Below, piece by piece: positions 1 to 8,711 of a stretch of 64,000 nucleotides of DNA (positions are counted from its first letter, which is position 1; each line of letters opens with the position of its first letter). Below the pieces are notes generated by a model. It did not search any database. It worked only from the letters and a program-made list of their open reading frames with translations, and had not been told where the DNA came from. Source of the DNA: Pseudomonas putida (lineage in GTDB: Bacteria; Pseudomonadota; Gammaproteobacteria; Pseudomonadales; Pseudomonadaceae); the NCBI RefSeq assembly GCF_004357765.1, contig NZ_SMTE01000001.1:124001-188000 (forward strand), in the 5' to 3' direction. The translations under genes were made by a program, and so were the position numbers.

Positions 1-1
1 C

Positions 2-679
2 GTTGTGCCGAGCGTGACCGAAGCCGAGCCTGGTGCTCCAGTATCTACCTGGTTACTGCGGGCCGACGGCAGCACCGGTTATTTCGAGAGTCATGTCAAC
101 TGGCTTCTCGCCGCCAACGGCGATGTGCTGGGTTACCACGGGATCCTGCATGACGTCAGCCCACATGTGCAGCATCAGCAAACCTTGTTCGCGATGGCCT
201 ATCGGGACGTCCTCACGGGATTGAGTAACCGCAAAGCGTTTCACCGTGACCTGGCCATGCATATGGGCGTCGGCGGCGCGCCGTTGGCACTGCTGTTTCT
301 CGACCTGGACCGGTTCAAGCAGGTGAACGATACCTTTGGCCACGATGTGGGTGATGAATTGCTGGTGTGCATGGCAGAACGCCTGCGCAATGCGGTGCGC
401 GCCCCGGGCAAGGCCTATCGACTAGGGGGTGATGAATTCACCTTGATCTTGCCGACGGCCACGAGTGAGGCGGCGTCGGCCTTGGCTGAGCGCTTGCTCA
501 GGGTGATCTGCGCGCCGGTCCGGATAGGCGACACCGTGATCGACTTTGTCACGCCCAGCATCGGTGTGGCGCTGGCACCTGAGCATGCCGAGGATGTACC
601 GGGGCTGTTGAGGTGCGCGGACCAAGCAATGTACGAGGCCAAACGCCAGCGTGGGCGGGTCTGCGTTCATCGAACTTAA
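2..679 (+). CDS. Diguanylate cyclase (PAS-GGDEF), 5' end outside window
   Basis: This is the C-terminal part of a PAS-linked diguanylate cyclase, which makes cyclic di-GMP from two GTP. The first ~55 visible residues look like the end of a PAS/PAC module, and a GGDEF domain follows (DVLTGLSNR near residue 70, then RLGGDEF near residue 140). The GGDEF signature is intact, so catalysis is plausible. The inhibitory I-site (RxxD, five residues upstream) reads RAPG, so product inhibition is probably lost. The reading frame is open to the window edge, so the true start lies upstream; the GTG at 5 is not a credible start. No EAL domain follows. Overall function is confident; the sensory input is unknown. 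Confidence 0.85.
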   Translation, partial: VVPSVTEAEPGAPVSTWLLRADGSTGYFESHVNWLLAANGDVLGYHGILHDVSPHVQHQQTLFAMAYRDVLTGLSNRKAFHRDLAMHMGVGGAPLALLFLDLDRFKQVNDTFGHDVGDELLVCMAERLRNAVRAPGKAYRLGGDEFTLILPTATSEAASALAERLLRVICAPVRIGDTVIDFVTPSIGVALAPEHAEDVPGLLRCADQAMYEAKRQRGRVCVHRT

Positions 680-720
680 CCAGTAAGATGCAGATCGATT
701 CCGCAAGCGACGCATCCAAC

Positions 721-1365
721 ATGAAAAGGTCACTGTTCATCTCATTGGATGGCCCCAAGGGCACGGGTAAAACCACCCTGGCCGAGGCTGTCACCCAGCG
801 CTTGCGGGCCGATGGCCACAAGGTGGCTCGTCTTTCAGAGAAGATGAATGACCCGCACAGAGCCGAAATCATGGCACTGGTCAACACCATGGCGAGAACT
901 CCTTCGGTAGAGTTGGAACTGAGGATCTGCGAGCGACTTGCCCAGAGCCGTGCCTGGATTTCCCGGCAGGTGCTGCCCAAGCAGCCGCCGGGCTGCATCA
1001 TCCTGATCGACCGATGGTATCCGTCCGATGCCGCGTTTCGCCGATGGATTCCATTTGCCGAAGCGCTGCGACTGAACATGCAGCAGCGCGTGCAGGTGCC
1101 CGACCTGCATGTCGGCGTGATCACCGATCCGCGGATATCATGGGCGAGGGCGCAAGCGCGTACACGGGGGCTCGGCAGTACGGTCATTCAGGCGTTTCAT
1201 GAACATGACGCGGCGACCCAGGCGTTCGAGCGCGCGTTTGCCGATCAAGGTTGGCTGCTGTGCCGGAATGAGGGAACGATCGAGGCCGCTACGATTCAAG
1301 TCGTGGCGGCCATTGGTGCGGTGATGCGAGACAACTCGTGTTGTTGGGTGGGTGCTAGCCGTTGA
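721..1365 (+). CDS. Thymidylate-kinase-like P-loop kinase
   Basis: A ~214-aa P-loop nucleotide kinase of the dTMP kinase fold. The Walker A motif GPKGTGKTT lies at residues ~11-19, and an IDRWYPSD segment resembles the DRY/DRW motif of thymidylate kinases. The gene starts 41 bp after the cyclase stop. The ATG at 721 places the first beta strand (SLFISLDG) right at the N-terminus, as in the family. An in-frame ATG at 688 is the alternative; neither has a strong ribosome binding site. It is probably not the housekeeping tmk, because the C-terminal half is divergent. The substrate (dTMP or another nucleoside monophosphate) cannot be read from the sequence. Confidence 0.65.
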   Translation: MKRSLFISLDGPKGTGKTTLAEAVTQRLRADGHKVARLSEKMNDPHRAEIMALVNTMARTPSVELELRICERLAQSRAWISRQVLPKQPPGCIILIDRWYPSDAAFRRWIPFAEALRLNMQQRVQVPDLHVGVITDPRISWARAQARTRGLGSTVIQAFHEHDAATQAFERAFADQGWLLCRNEGTIEAATIQVVAAIGAVMRDNSCCWVGASR

Positions 1366-1395
1366 GTTGCTGTGCAGGGGCTATGCTGGGTGGCG

Positions 1396-2337
1396 TCATT
1401 CCCCAAGCTTTCTGATCAGCCCACCAAATTGCTGAGCAGGCTCCACATAGCGCAGTGCAGACTTCATATCGCTCCAGCCGACGTACTCCATCAGCGTCTT
1501 GATGTCCCAGCCAGAGCTTGCCGCCCAGGTGGCGAATCCGCGCCGGATCGAATGAGCGCTGTAGATCTCGGCCTGCAGCCCACAGCGGTTCAGGATATCG
1601 CGGAGCAGGGGGATCAGGCTGTGGGCGGCAAGCGCGCGATCACTGATGTTGCCCCAACGATCTATGCCTCTGAACACACCGCCGTGGGTTATGCCGGCAG
1701 CCTCGATCCAGTTCAGGTACGCCTCAACCGGACAGAGCTTGCTTAGTGACGGTGTCCTGTACTCACGCCCGATGTTCTGCCGGTCGCCTTTGGAAGAACC
1801 CAGATAGAACCTGATCCCGACGTAGCGCTCGGCATGGGTGTTCTCGATCGTGAGCCTGGCCAGTTCATCGCCGCGGAACCCCCTCCAAAAACCCACGGTG
1901 AGCAGAGCGATGTCGCGAGTGGCCTTGAGCAGAGCGGCCATATTGCCTGCGGCTCGCGCCTGAGCGACCTCTGCTTCGAGGTGTGCCACGGCCTTTTCCA
2001 GATGCAGTAATGCCAGAGGCGCTGCCTGCTTTTGCTGAACGGGGTGCAGCGCTCGGATGCCTTTGAGCAACTGCCTGACCTTGGGGGCTTTGGTAGGGTC
2101 GGGAAAGCCGTTGTTCTGGTGCCAGTTCGCCAGCGCGGCCAAGCGTTGCTTCAGTGTGCTCAGGGCCAACTGGTCGGCGTACTCGGCGATGTAGCGCACT
2201 ACTGTTTCGGTGGTTGTGGGCAGGAAGCCGCCCCAGGTGACTTCGAAGTGGAAGAGGGCGGCTGCATAGCTCTTGGACGTGTTCTGGCGAACGCTCGCCT
2301 CAAGGTACCTGTCTGCTTTGCTGGTGACTTCTACCAC
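1396..2337 (-). CDS. Tyrosine recombinase / phage-type integrase
   Basis: A 313-aa site-specific recombinase. It has an N-terminal SAM-like DNA-binding half (residues 1-110) and a C-terminal catalytic half. Catalytic residues are recognisable: the first Arg in GFRGDEL, the H-x-x-R box in AHSIRRG, a Trp in VGWSD, and the nucleophile Tyr in ALRYVEP. The start is a GTG at 2337. No excisionase, tRNA or obvious direct repeat is next to it. It stands alone between a kinase gene and an MgtC-like gene, so it may be the remnant of the element that brought in the neighbouring island or an independent resident recombinase. The family assignment is firm; its substrate site is unknown. Confidence 0.85.
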   Translation of the reverse strand: MVEVTSKADRYLEASVRQNTSKSYAAALFHFEVTWGGFLPTTTETVVRYIAEYADQLALSTLKQRLAALANWHQNNGFPDPTKAPKVRQLLKGIRALHPVQQKQAAPLALLHLEKAVAHLEAEVAQARAAGNMAALLKATRDIALLTVGFWRGFRGDELARLTIENTHAERYVGIRFYLGSSKGDRQNIGREYRTPSLSKLCPVEAYLNWIEAAGITHGGVFRGIDRWGNISDRALAAHSLIPLLRDILNRCGLQAEIYSAHSIRRGFATWAASSGWDIKTLMEYVGWSDMKSALRYVEPAQQFGGLIRKLGE

Positions 2338-2537
2338 CTGAATTCCCCGTTCGAGCCTTTGAAGCTGGCTTTTGGCCTTCGTACTTTCTTTCGGGGGATT
2401 GTACCCGCCCTTTGAGTGCTGACAAGCGATAATGCTCGATTATGTCTTGTCAACAAAGACCTGATTTCAACTACTAATACCTTAAGAAATGGCGCGTAAT
2501 TACGTACAACGTATGACAGTATGAAATCGTACACAGC

Positions 2538-3776
2538 TTATGCGAGCAATCCTAACCACATAGCACTGAGTATCACGAACTGCGCCGGAATGATGTGTCG
2601 TGCAAAACCGTAGCCGCCATTGGTGAAAGCCAGCACGCATTTTGTTAGCGTGTTTGCCGTCAACGCCATCATGCCCGGAATGACAAGATCAGCTAGTCCA
2701 ATCCGGCCGGCGACGACCAGCGCGGCCACCGAAGCTGTCGCCGCGTGGGCATCGCCCAGCCCGGTGATGAAGGCTGCGATGTTTACACCGTTGTGGCCTA
2801 GATGCTGAAGGAGAAAGGCAGAGAACAGTGCAATGCCGGTCAGGGCAAGGGTGATGATCAGGGCCGTGCAGAGGCTGAAGGCTCCCTCGGTTTGATACGC
2901 TGTCGCATTACCCGAGGCCGTGCGCCAAGGGGCCAGCAGCAATAGCCCATACGTCATGGTAACTATTACGCCAAGCCCGATCGATACCATGAACGGGCTC
3001 AGTAGGCGCCTGTCGACGACACCCAGTACCAGGGCGAACTGGCTGATGCTTGCGAGGTTGGACAGTACGGCCGCAGCGGCATAAGGCCTGATTGCCGTCC
3101 CTTGCTGCCTGGCCTGGTGAGCCAGCAACGCAATGGTCGCCGAGCCGGAGGCAAAGCCCGATGCAATTGCGCTCAAGGGTAGGCCATAGCTGGGGCCCAG
3201 CAACCGTAGGGCGATATGGCCCAAGGCGCCGACGGTCATCAGCAAGACCACCAGTGTGCAGATCGTGCGTGGGTTGAGTACCTGGTAAGGCCCGACGAAG
3301 CGATCCGGTGTCAAAGGCAGCACCACTAGCGCCACCGTGAGTAACATCAGGCCGTCGCGCAGCTCCTGCTCGCTCAGTTGTTGCAGCACGAAATGATGCA
3401 GCTGACGGCGCAGCGCCAACAGCAAGGTCAGTACAACGCCTGCTGCCGTGGCGAGTTCGGGTTGATCGAGGCTCAGCGCGCCCAGAGTCAGCACCAGCAG
3501 CAGCGCGATCTCGCTGGTGACTTCCGGGTCTTTGTCGGCGTGTTTGCGGTAATGCATGCAAAGCATCAGCACCAGGCCTAGGCTCGCCACCCCGACCAGC
3601 ATCGCGCCCGCCAGCAGCATGCTGACATAGCCCAGCAGGGCGGTGATGGCAAAAGTTCTGAGCCCGGCGGCTGCGTGGTCTTCGTTTCGGCCTTTCTTGC
3701 GTTCACGCTCAAGCCCGACCAGCATGCCGATGCCCAGGGCCACGGCGCCATGGCCTACATTCACGGTGTCGAGCAT
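2538..3776 (-). CDS. MgtC/SapB and DUF4010 family membrane protein
   Basis: A ~412-aa polytopic inner-membrane protein. The N-terminal ~130 residues carry the MgtC/SapB signature (GIGMLVGLERERK near residue 12). The rest is the DUF4010 multi-pass domain with GFASGSATIA and ITGLGDAHAA segments. About twelve hydrophobic stretches are visible. The start at 3776 is supported by GAAGG upstream; a longer frame reaching 3866 is antisense-like filler. The role of full-length MgtC-DUF4010 proteins is not established; MgtC alone is tied to Mg limitation and phosphate control. Its 5' region has been joined to the damaged alcohol dehydrogenase gene, which overlaps it by 16 bp on the same strand. Confidence 0.8.
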   Translation of the reverse strand: MLDTVNVGHGAVALGIGMLVGLERERKKGRNEDHAAAGLRTFAITALLGYVSMLLAGAMLVGVASLGLVLMLCMHYRKHADKDPEVTSEIALLLVLTLGALSLDQPELATAAGVVLTLLLALRRQLHHFVLQQLSEQELRDGLMLLTVALVVLPLTPDRFVGPYQVLNPRTICTLVVLLMTVGALGHIALRLLGPSYGLPLSAIASGFASGSATIALLAHQARQQGTAIRPYAAAAVLSNLASISQFALVLGVVDRRLLSPFMVSIGLGVIVTMTYGLLLLAPWRTASGNATAYQTEGAFSLCTALIITLALTGIALFSAFLLQHLGHNGVNIAAFITGLGDAHAATASVAALVVAGRIGLADLVIPGMMALTANTLTKCVLAFTNGGYGFARHIIPAQFVILSAMWLGLLA

Positions 3777-4459
3777 GTTGCCTTCGGGTTGTCCTTGTGT
3801 ACGCCGACGCGGCCGCTGGCGACCACCGCCATCAGCCGGCGCATGCGCTCTTTGCCGCCTGGGCACAGGGTCGTCACGATACGGTAGTCGCCCAAACCTG
3901 CGGCGAATGGGCCCAAGGGAATGCTGAGGTCAGCGCTGTAGACGCCCAGGCTCGACAAGGTGCCACCCGGGCGCAACATGATGTCGGGGCACATCAGTAC
4001 CTGCTCGTCGCTGAGCCGATCAGGAATGGGAGCGAGGTTGGCCATGGCGTCCGGCACGCGAACGTATTCGGCCTGGCAGCCATCGATGAGGTTGCCGAAC
4101 TTCCAGCCGCCGATGGCCTTGAAACCATGCACGGTGCCCGCGCCGTCCTGGGAGGCGCAGCCACACAGGCAGGCATAGCTGTGGCCGCTGGGGGTGATGG
4201 CGCCGGCGATGACCCGCTGGCCCTCCCGAAAGCCCTGGACCTGCGAGCCGAGCTTCTCGATCACGCCTACCGGCTCGTGGCCTACGGTCAGGCCCCTGGC
4301 CACCGGATATTCGCCACGCAGGATATGCACATCGGTGCCGCAGATCGTTGTGGTGGTGATACGCACCAGCGCATCCAGTGGGCCGATATCTGGGATGGGC
4401 CTGTCTTCCAGCACGATACGGTTCTTCTCTACGAAAACTGCCGCTTTCATTAGCGCCAT
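3761..4459 (-). pseudogene. Zinc alcohol dehydrogenase, internally deleted and 3' truncated
   Basis: The N-terminal GroES-like catalytic domain of a zinc-dependent alcohol dehydrogenase is well preserved (CGTDVH, GHEPVG, LMCPDIM). After PDIM (about 3982) the frame jumps directly to LRPGGTLSSLGVYS, which in family members lies well over 100 residues further on, so the whole NAD-binding Rossmann core is missing. A second break after SGRV replaces the last ~40 residues with the leader of the MgtC-like gene, and the frame stops at 3761. The remaining ORF is 232 aa against about 350 in the family. The start at 4459 has GGGAG six bases upstream. It cannot bind cofactor normally and is called non-functional. 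Confidence 0.85.
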
Positions 4460-4590
4460 GGCAGGTCTCCCGAGGCACTGCGTGATTGTTCTTGATATAG
4501 GGTCAGCGTGCGCCAGATCTGCCAGCGATCCTTGATCCGAATCAAATTCTCGCGCGGTTCGAATCACCGATCATCCGCACGGTACGTGAG

Positions 4591-4604
4591 TTGACAAACA
4601 TCAA
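4591..4604 (+). promoter_or_regulatory. Fnr/Anr box TTGAC-N4-ATCAA
   Basis: TTGACAAACATCAA, one mismatch to the Anr/Fnr consensus. It is centred 66 bp before the Usp start at 4664 and 138 bp before the adh start on the other strand. The position suits an activator for the rightward transcript that leads through the eroded genes into the phosphoribosyltransferase. Confidence 0.75.
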
Positions 4605-4663
4605 GGCGCGCCTGAGCCGGGGGTAGATGATCGAAATACGCTTCCCAACCGCAGAGGTGTGCC

Positions 4664-5041
4664 ATGGACAACCCGCAAAGACTGTTGATGATCGCGTCGC
4701 CTCTGATGCGCCGAACTCCGGTCTATGACCGCGCTGCGGCGTTGGCAAAGGCCAAGGGCATGGCGTTGCACATCGTCGCTTTCGATTATCTGGAGGCGCT
4801 GGCCACGGCGGGCCTGGTCAATGACCAGGCACTGGCGGTGATGCGCGACGGCTACGTGCGGCAACATCGTGAATGGCTTGAAAGCCCTGCCGAAGGCCAG
4901 ACCGTGCTGTTGATCGAGTCGACCTATGGGGATCGCCAGCACCCTGACGAATCGACCGCCCATTACCTGGCCAAGGTCATCAATGAAACGCTGCATCCTG
5001 TTCTCCGGCTTCCAGGCCGGCGGCACGCGGGGTGCCGATAA
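4664..5041 (+). pseudogene. Chimeric remnant: Usp N-terminus fused in frame to metallo-beta-lactamase exonuclease fragment
   Basis: Residues 1-75 match the beginning of the tandem universal stress proteins seen elsewhere in this window (RLLMIASPLMRRTP, ALHIVAFDYL). At about residue 77 the frame changes family without a stop: VLLIESTYGDR and KVINETL are typical of MBL-fold/beta-CASP RNA exonucleases. After that the frame runs into noise and stops at 5041. A deletion has joined the 5' part of a usp gene to the middle of a neighbouring MBL gene. The preserved promoter box upstream suggests the chimera may still be transcribed, but neither domain is complete. Confidence 0.75.
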
Positions 5042-5253
5042 GGGCGCTGATACATGCCATGGAGAACCTCTCCGCGCATGCCGACGCCGACGAAATCATG
5101 GAGTGGTTGCGGGGTTTTACCCGGCCACCACGGCAGACCTATTTCATCCATGGCGAGCCACACGCCGCCGACACGTTGCGACGACGTATCAGCCCAATGG
5201 CCCCATCGGATCCTGCAATGACAGGCGCCCACTGCGGCGCTGGAGGTGTTCCC
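4986..5253 (+). pseudogene. Metallo-beta-lactamase/beta-CASP exonuclease, C-terminal scraps in two frames
   Basis: This continues the decayed MBL gene. One frame gives ILFSGFQAGGTRGA (4989-5037), and the next gives NLSAHADADEIMEWL and YFIHGEP (5056-5157), both hallmarks of the C-terminal region of RNase-J-like MBL exonucleases. The order matches the family, but intervening segments are lost and the frame changes at each junction. The last piece runs open into the phosphoribosyltransferase frame. It was probably once a ~450-aa gene between the usp and phosphoribosyltransferase genes. Confidence 0.7.
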
Positions 5254-5946
5254 ATGTCCCATGATCTTGCCTTGCCAACCTTGTTCGCCGATCGTACCCA
5301 GGCTGGGCGAAGCCTGATCGAGCCACTGGCCCGCTACGCCGGCAGGCCCGACGTGATCGTGCTCGCGCTGCCGCGTGGTGGCGTTCCGGTGGCCTACGAA
5401 GTCTCGACCGCCCTCAACGTGCGCCTGGACCTGCTGGTGGTGCGCAAGCTCGGCATGCCGTTTCACCCCGAGTTCGCCATGGGCGCGATAGCCAGCGGCG
5501 GCATTACGGTCCTGAATGACGACATGCTGCGGGCCTACCCGGTAGAACCGGCGTTGTTCGACGCCGTGGTTGCCAGGGAAACCGAGGAGCTGGCCCGGCG
5601 CGAACGGGCCTACCGGGGACAGCGGCCAGCCCTGCAACTCAAGGGGCAGGTGGTGATTCTCATCGATGACGGCCTGGCGACCGGGGCCACGATGAGGGCG
5701 GCTATCCAGGCTGCGCGCGCTCAGTCACCGGCGCGGATCGTGGTAGCCATCCCGGTCGCACCGCCAGAAACGCTCGAAGCGCTGTACGGTGAGGTGGATG
5801 AGCTGGTGTGCCCGCTGGTCCCCGAGCAGATGGTTTCGGTAGGTTACTGGTATCAGGATTTCCCGCAGACGTCGGACGAGGAAGTCATGACGCTCATGGG
5901 GCAATCCGATCAGCAAGCGCATTGCCGGAGCGCGTCTCATGACTGA
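5254..5946 (+). CDS. Phosphoribosyltransferase family protein
   Basis: A 230-aa type I phosphoribosyltransferase. The PRPP-binding loop is VILIDDGLATGATM near residue 135, and LPRGGVPVAYEV near residue 38 is typical of the short PRTases found with Usp proteins in stress islands. The start at 5254 has GGAGG seven bases upstream; the longer open frame upstream is the MBL remnant. The base or acceptor is unknown. The gene overlaps the next hydrolase gene by 8 bp, so the two are probably co-translated. Family confident, substrate not assignable. Confidence 0.8.
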   Translation: MSHDLALPTLFADRTQAGRSLIEPLARYAGRPDVIVLALPRGGVPVAYEVSTALNVRLDLLVVRKLGMPFHPEFAMGAIASGGITVLNDDMLRAYPVEPALFDAVVARETEELARRERAYRGQRPALQLKGQVVILIDDGLATGATMRAAIQAARAQSPARIVVAIPVAPPETLEALYGEVDELVCPLVPEQMVSVGYWYQDFPQTSDEEVMTLMGQSDQQAHCRSASHD

Positions 5947-6610
5947 GCACAGGGTTGAAGTTCGCACGCAGACGATGAAGCTGGCAGGCGTCGAACTAAT
6001 GGGGGACGTGCGTGAGCCAGCCAACGCTGGGGCCCTGGTCATCTTCGCCCATGGTAGCGGCAGCGGGCGTCTGAGCGCCCGCAATCAGTACGTAGCGGAT
6101 GTTCTCGCGGCGCGTGGCCTGGGGTCACTACTCTTCGACCTGCTGACCGAGACTGAGCAACGACTGGATAACGAGACCGGAGAATTGCGCTTTGATATTG
6201 CCTTGCTGGCCAAGCGTTTGATCGATGTCATCGATTGGGTTGCAGGCGATCCGCAGCTGGGCAAGTTGCGCATCGGCTTGTTCGGTGCAAGCACCGGGGC
6301 CGCTGCGGCCCTGTGGGCGGCTGCGCAGCGTCCCGAGCGGGTGGCGGCGGTGGTGAGCAGAGGCGGCAGAACAGACCTGGCTGAGCCGATGCTGGACCGT
6401 GTGCAGGCGCCAACCTTGCACATCGTAGGTAGCCGGGACGCCCTGGTGCTTGAGCTCAATCGTCAGGTGGGTCGCTTGCTGAGCTGTGAGCAGCACCTTG
6501 AAGTGGTGCCAGGCGCTACGCATCTTTTCGAAGAGCCTGGCACACTGGCGAAGGCCGCTGCGCTCGCCGGTGACTGGTTTGTGAAGTACCTGCAGCGTGA
6601 ATCCGCCTAA
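5939..6610 (+). CDS. Alpha/beta hydrolase, dienelactone-hydrolase-like
   Basis: A 223-aa cytoplasmic alpha/beta hydrolase. The oxyanion region is FAHGSGSG near residue 36, the nucleophile elbow GASTGAAAA near residue 115 (serine nucleophile), the acid Asp in VGSRDALV and the base His in GATHLF near the C-terminus. This is the compact form that often follows a phosphoribosyltransferase in bacterial stress loci. The start codon lies inside the preceding gene (ATG within CATGACTGA), which indicates translational coupling. No signal peptide is present and the substrate is unknown. Confidence 0.8.
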   Translation: MTEHRVEVRTQTMKLAGVELMGDVREPANAGALVIFAHGSGSGRLSARNQYVADVLAARGLGSLLFDLLTETEQRLDNETGELRFDIALLAKRLIDVIDWVAGDPQLGKLRIGLFGASTGAAAALWAAAQRPERVAAVVSRGGRTDLAEPMLDRVQAPTLHIVGSRDALVLELNRQVGRLLSCEQHLEVVPGATHLFEEPGTLAKAAALAGDWFVKYLQRESA

Positions 6611-6627
6611 TGGGGCTTCGCCGAGGC

Positions 6628-7995
6628 TTATACACCAAATGGATAGGTTTCGTCCTCAGGCTCAAGATGCTGTTGTTTCGGCAAGGGCAGGGCAGTCACT
6701 GGCTGGGTCTGCTCGAACCACAGCAGCGCATCGAACTGCTCGGCCAGCACCGCTTCGAAGTAGTGGCTTAGCCGTTCGCTCTCGGGGCGATAGATGACAC
6801 CGATGGCGCGTTGGAGTAGCGCCGTGGACAGCACATGGCGCAGCTCCTTGCGCTGTGGGTCGCGCCAGTCGCTCAGGCAGGCTGGCACGCCTGCGAGGCG
6901 GAACTGGTGCTCCCAGCTGTCGCTGCGCGAAGGGCGGATGTCCTTGATCTGCATGTCGCCGTCCCAGTCATCGGCGGCCGCCACTTGGCCGCGGTCTGTG
7001 GCCATGCCGATCAGCACCGCGTCATGCCCGAAAGCGCTGCGGCAAAGCTGGCCGATGTTGAACTGGCCTTTCCAGCCCATTTCCGTGGCTCCGGCATTGC
7101 CGATATGGGAGTTGTGTGCCCAGACCACCGCTTTGGCATGGGGCCCCCGGTGTTCCAGCAGCGCGCGCAAGGTATCGAACATGTGCCGGTCGCGCAGGTT
7201 CCAGGAAGCCGTCGAACCTCGGTAAATGGCGCGGTAGTACTGTTCCGCGGCGATGATGACACGGGCGTTCTGCGTTGCGTTGAAGAAGGCTTCGTCATTG
7301 CGGACAAGCCCTGACAGTTGCTCGGCGAGCATGACATTCAACTGCTGGATCACCGGTTGCTCGCAAGGCATGACGCCACTGCGCTCGACAAAGTGCCCAT
7401 ACAGAGCGGGGTCGTCCTGCCAAGGCGTCAGGCAACCATAGCGGCGGCGAGCCTCATGGGCCAGGTGCGGATCGACCCGGTCCAGATACGCCAGCACTTC
7501 ATGGATGGAGTTGCGCAGGCTATAGACATCCAGGCCACGGAATTCCACGCGATGGTCGGTGGGCAGCAGACGGTTGTGGCCGTGCAGCCAATGGGCGAAG
7601 GCTTTGACTTCGCTGTTGCGCCACATCCAGGTCGGAAAACGGCTGAAAATATGGCGTTTCCACGCCGAATGCGCCAAGCCGCGAACGTACTGATCGACAT
7701 GCCCGGCATCCGGCCAGTCGGCCTCGACGGCGACGATGTTGAAACCATGCTGTTCGATCAGGCGCCGAGTGATCGCCGCTCGGGCGCGATAGAACTCGCT
7801 GGTGCCGTGACTCGCCTCGCCCAGCAGGATGACCCGCGCGTCAGCGTAGCGGTCGAACAGGGCTGCGAATGCCGGTGTATCCAGGTCTGGCAAGGGTTCG
7901 GCGTATTGATGAAGCACCGGGGCAATATCGGCAGTGTCGACCTGATACTGCTTGCCGTAGAGTTTTTCCATCAATTTCTTCGAAGGGCCGTTCAT
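6628..7995 (-). CDS. Erythromycin esterase family protein
   Basis: A 455-aa member of the EreA/EreB-like family. The N-terminal motif GEASHGTSEFY (residue ~58) and VAVEADWPD (residue ~90) carry the conserved Glu and His residues of the family, and VWAHNSHIGN near residue 290 supplies another. Chromosomal members in stress islands are generally not resistance genes, and their natural substrate is unknown. It lies 60 bp downstream of the GNAT gene on the same strand and is probably expressed from the Fnr box at 8689-8702. No resistance phenotype should be inferred from the name. Confidence 0.8.
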   Translation of the reverse strand: MNGPSKKLMEKLYGKQYQVDTADIAPVLHQYAEPLPDLDTPAFAALFDRYADARVILLGEASHGTSEFYRARAAITRRLIEQHGFNIVAVEADWPDAGHVDQYVRGLAHSAWKRHIFSRFPTWMWRNSEVKAFAHWLHGHNRLLPTDHRVEFRGLDVYSLRNSIHEVLAYLDRVDPHLAHEARRRYGCLTPWQDDPALYGHFVERSGVMPCEQPVIQQLNVMLAEQLSGLVRNDEAFFNATQNARVIIAAEQYYRAIYRGSTASWNLRDRHMFDTLRALLEHRGPHAKAVVWAHNSHIGNAGATEMGWKGQFNIGQLCRSAFGHDAVLIGMATDRGQVAAADDWDGDMQIKDIRPSRSDSWEHQFRLAGVPACLSDWRDPQRKELRHVLSTALLQRAIGVIYRPESERLSHYFEAVLAEQFDALLWFEQTQPVTALPLPKQQHLEPEDETYPFGV

Positions 7996-8055
7996 GGGGA
8001 TGCTTCCGTAGTCGGGCCGCCGCGCCTTGACCTGTCAGGGTGCGGCGGCCCTGGG

Positions 8056-8625
8056 TCAGATCAGGGAGAGCCGGTGAATGACTTGGCTGGGGTCATCCGG
8101 GTCAGCGGCGGTGGTGAACCCCGCCGCCTTGGCCAGATCGCGCATCGCCTGGTTGGCTGCTGCGTCGATCGAATACATCTGCCGCAAGCCCTTGGCCCGG
8201 GCATGGTCGATCAGGTGCTTGAGCAGCAGGCGCCCCAGGCCATGGTGCTGCCAGCTGTCCATGACGGTAACGGCGCATTCGCACTCATCCTTGCCGCTGG
8301 CGGTGGCGTAGCGGGAAATGCCCACTTCCTGCAATTCGCCATCCACGTGAGCGAGGGCGACGTAGGCCGCCTGGCGATCCTGATCGACCTTCATCAACTG
8401 ATCGAGCATGGCCTCACCGGGCTCCCTGAGCTGGCACAGGAAGCGGAAATGTCGCGACTCGGGCGACAGCCGCTCAATGAAGGCTTTTTCGCGTTCTCGG
8501 TCCTGGGCCCGCAAGGGCCTGATCAACACGTGAACGCCGTTATCAAGGGCTTCGATCCAGTATTCACCCGAAGGTTTGGGGAACGAAGGCGTTGTGTGCA
8601 CACGGGAAGTTTCGGCAGGTGCCAT
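8056..8625 (-). CDS. GNAT family N-acetyltransferase
   Basis: A 189-aa single GNAT domain. The acetyl-CoA loop region is HHGLGRLLLKHLI near residue 135. The N-terminal VLIRPLRAQDRE and the VGISRYA strand are typical of stand-alone GNATs related to the acetyltransferase half of Pat-like enzymes. The start at 8625 is preferred over the in-frame ATG at 8715. It has GAGGA eight bases upstream, and the Fnr-type box at 8689-8702 would otherwise lie inside the coding region. It heads a two-gene unit with the esterase-family gene. The acceptor protein or small molecule is unknown. Confidence 0.8.
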   Translation of the reverse strand: MAPAETSRVHTTPSFPKPSGEYWIEALDNGVHVLIRPLRAQDREREKAFIERLSPESRHFRFLCQLREPGEAMLDQLMKVDQDRQAAYVALAHVDGELQEVGISRYATASGKDECECAVTVMDSWQHHGLGRLLLKHLIDHARAKGLRQMYSIDAAANQAMRDLAKAAGFTTAADPDDPSQVIHRLSLI

Positions 8626-8688
8626 GGCAATGTCCTCTATGTCGAATGAACAAGGAAGGTCAGTGTCGACAGTGGGCCCTGCGCTGAC

Positions 8689-8702
8689 TTGACAGTTGTC
8701 AA
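8689..8702 (-). promoter_or_regulatory. Fnr/Anr box TTGAC-N4-GTCAA
   Basis: TTGACAGTTGTCAA, a symmetric variant of the Anr/Fnr site. It is centred about 70 bp upstream of the GNAT start at 8625, the same geometry as the other boxes in this island, and it helps fix that start. Confidence 0.75.
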
Positions 8703-8711
8703 ATGCTTCAC

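Noticed and set aside
2331-2534. 67-codon minus-strand frame upstream of the integrase
   Set aside because: No ribosome binding site, no family, and basic low-complexity translation. It is more likely a promoter region.
6628-7995. Macrolide resistance gene
   Set aside because: The protein belongs to the broad erythromycin-esterase family but sits in a chromosomal stress island. Nothing in the sequence shows macrolide activity.
7318-8649. 443-codon plus-strand frame across the esterase and GNAT genes
   Set aside because: It spans two genes on the other strand and an intergenic region, with shadow-type composition.
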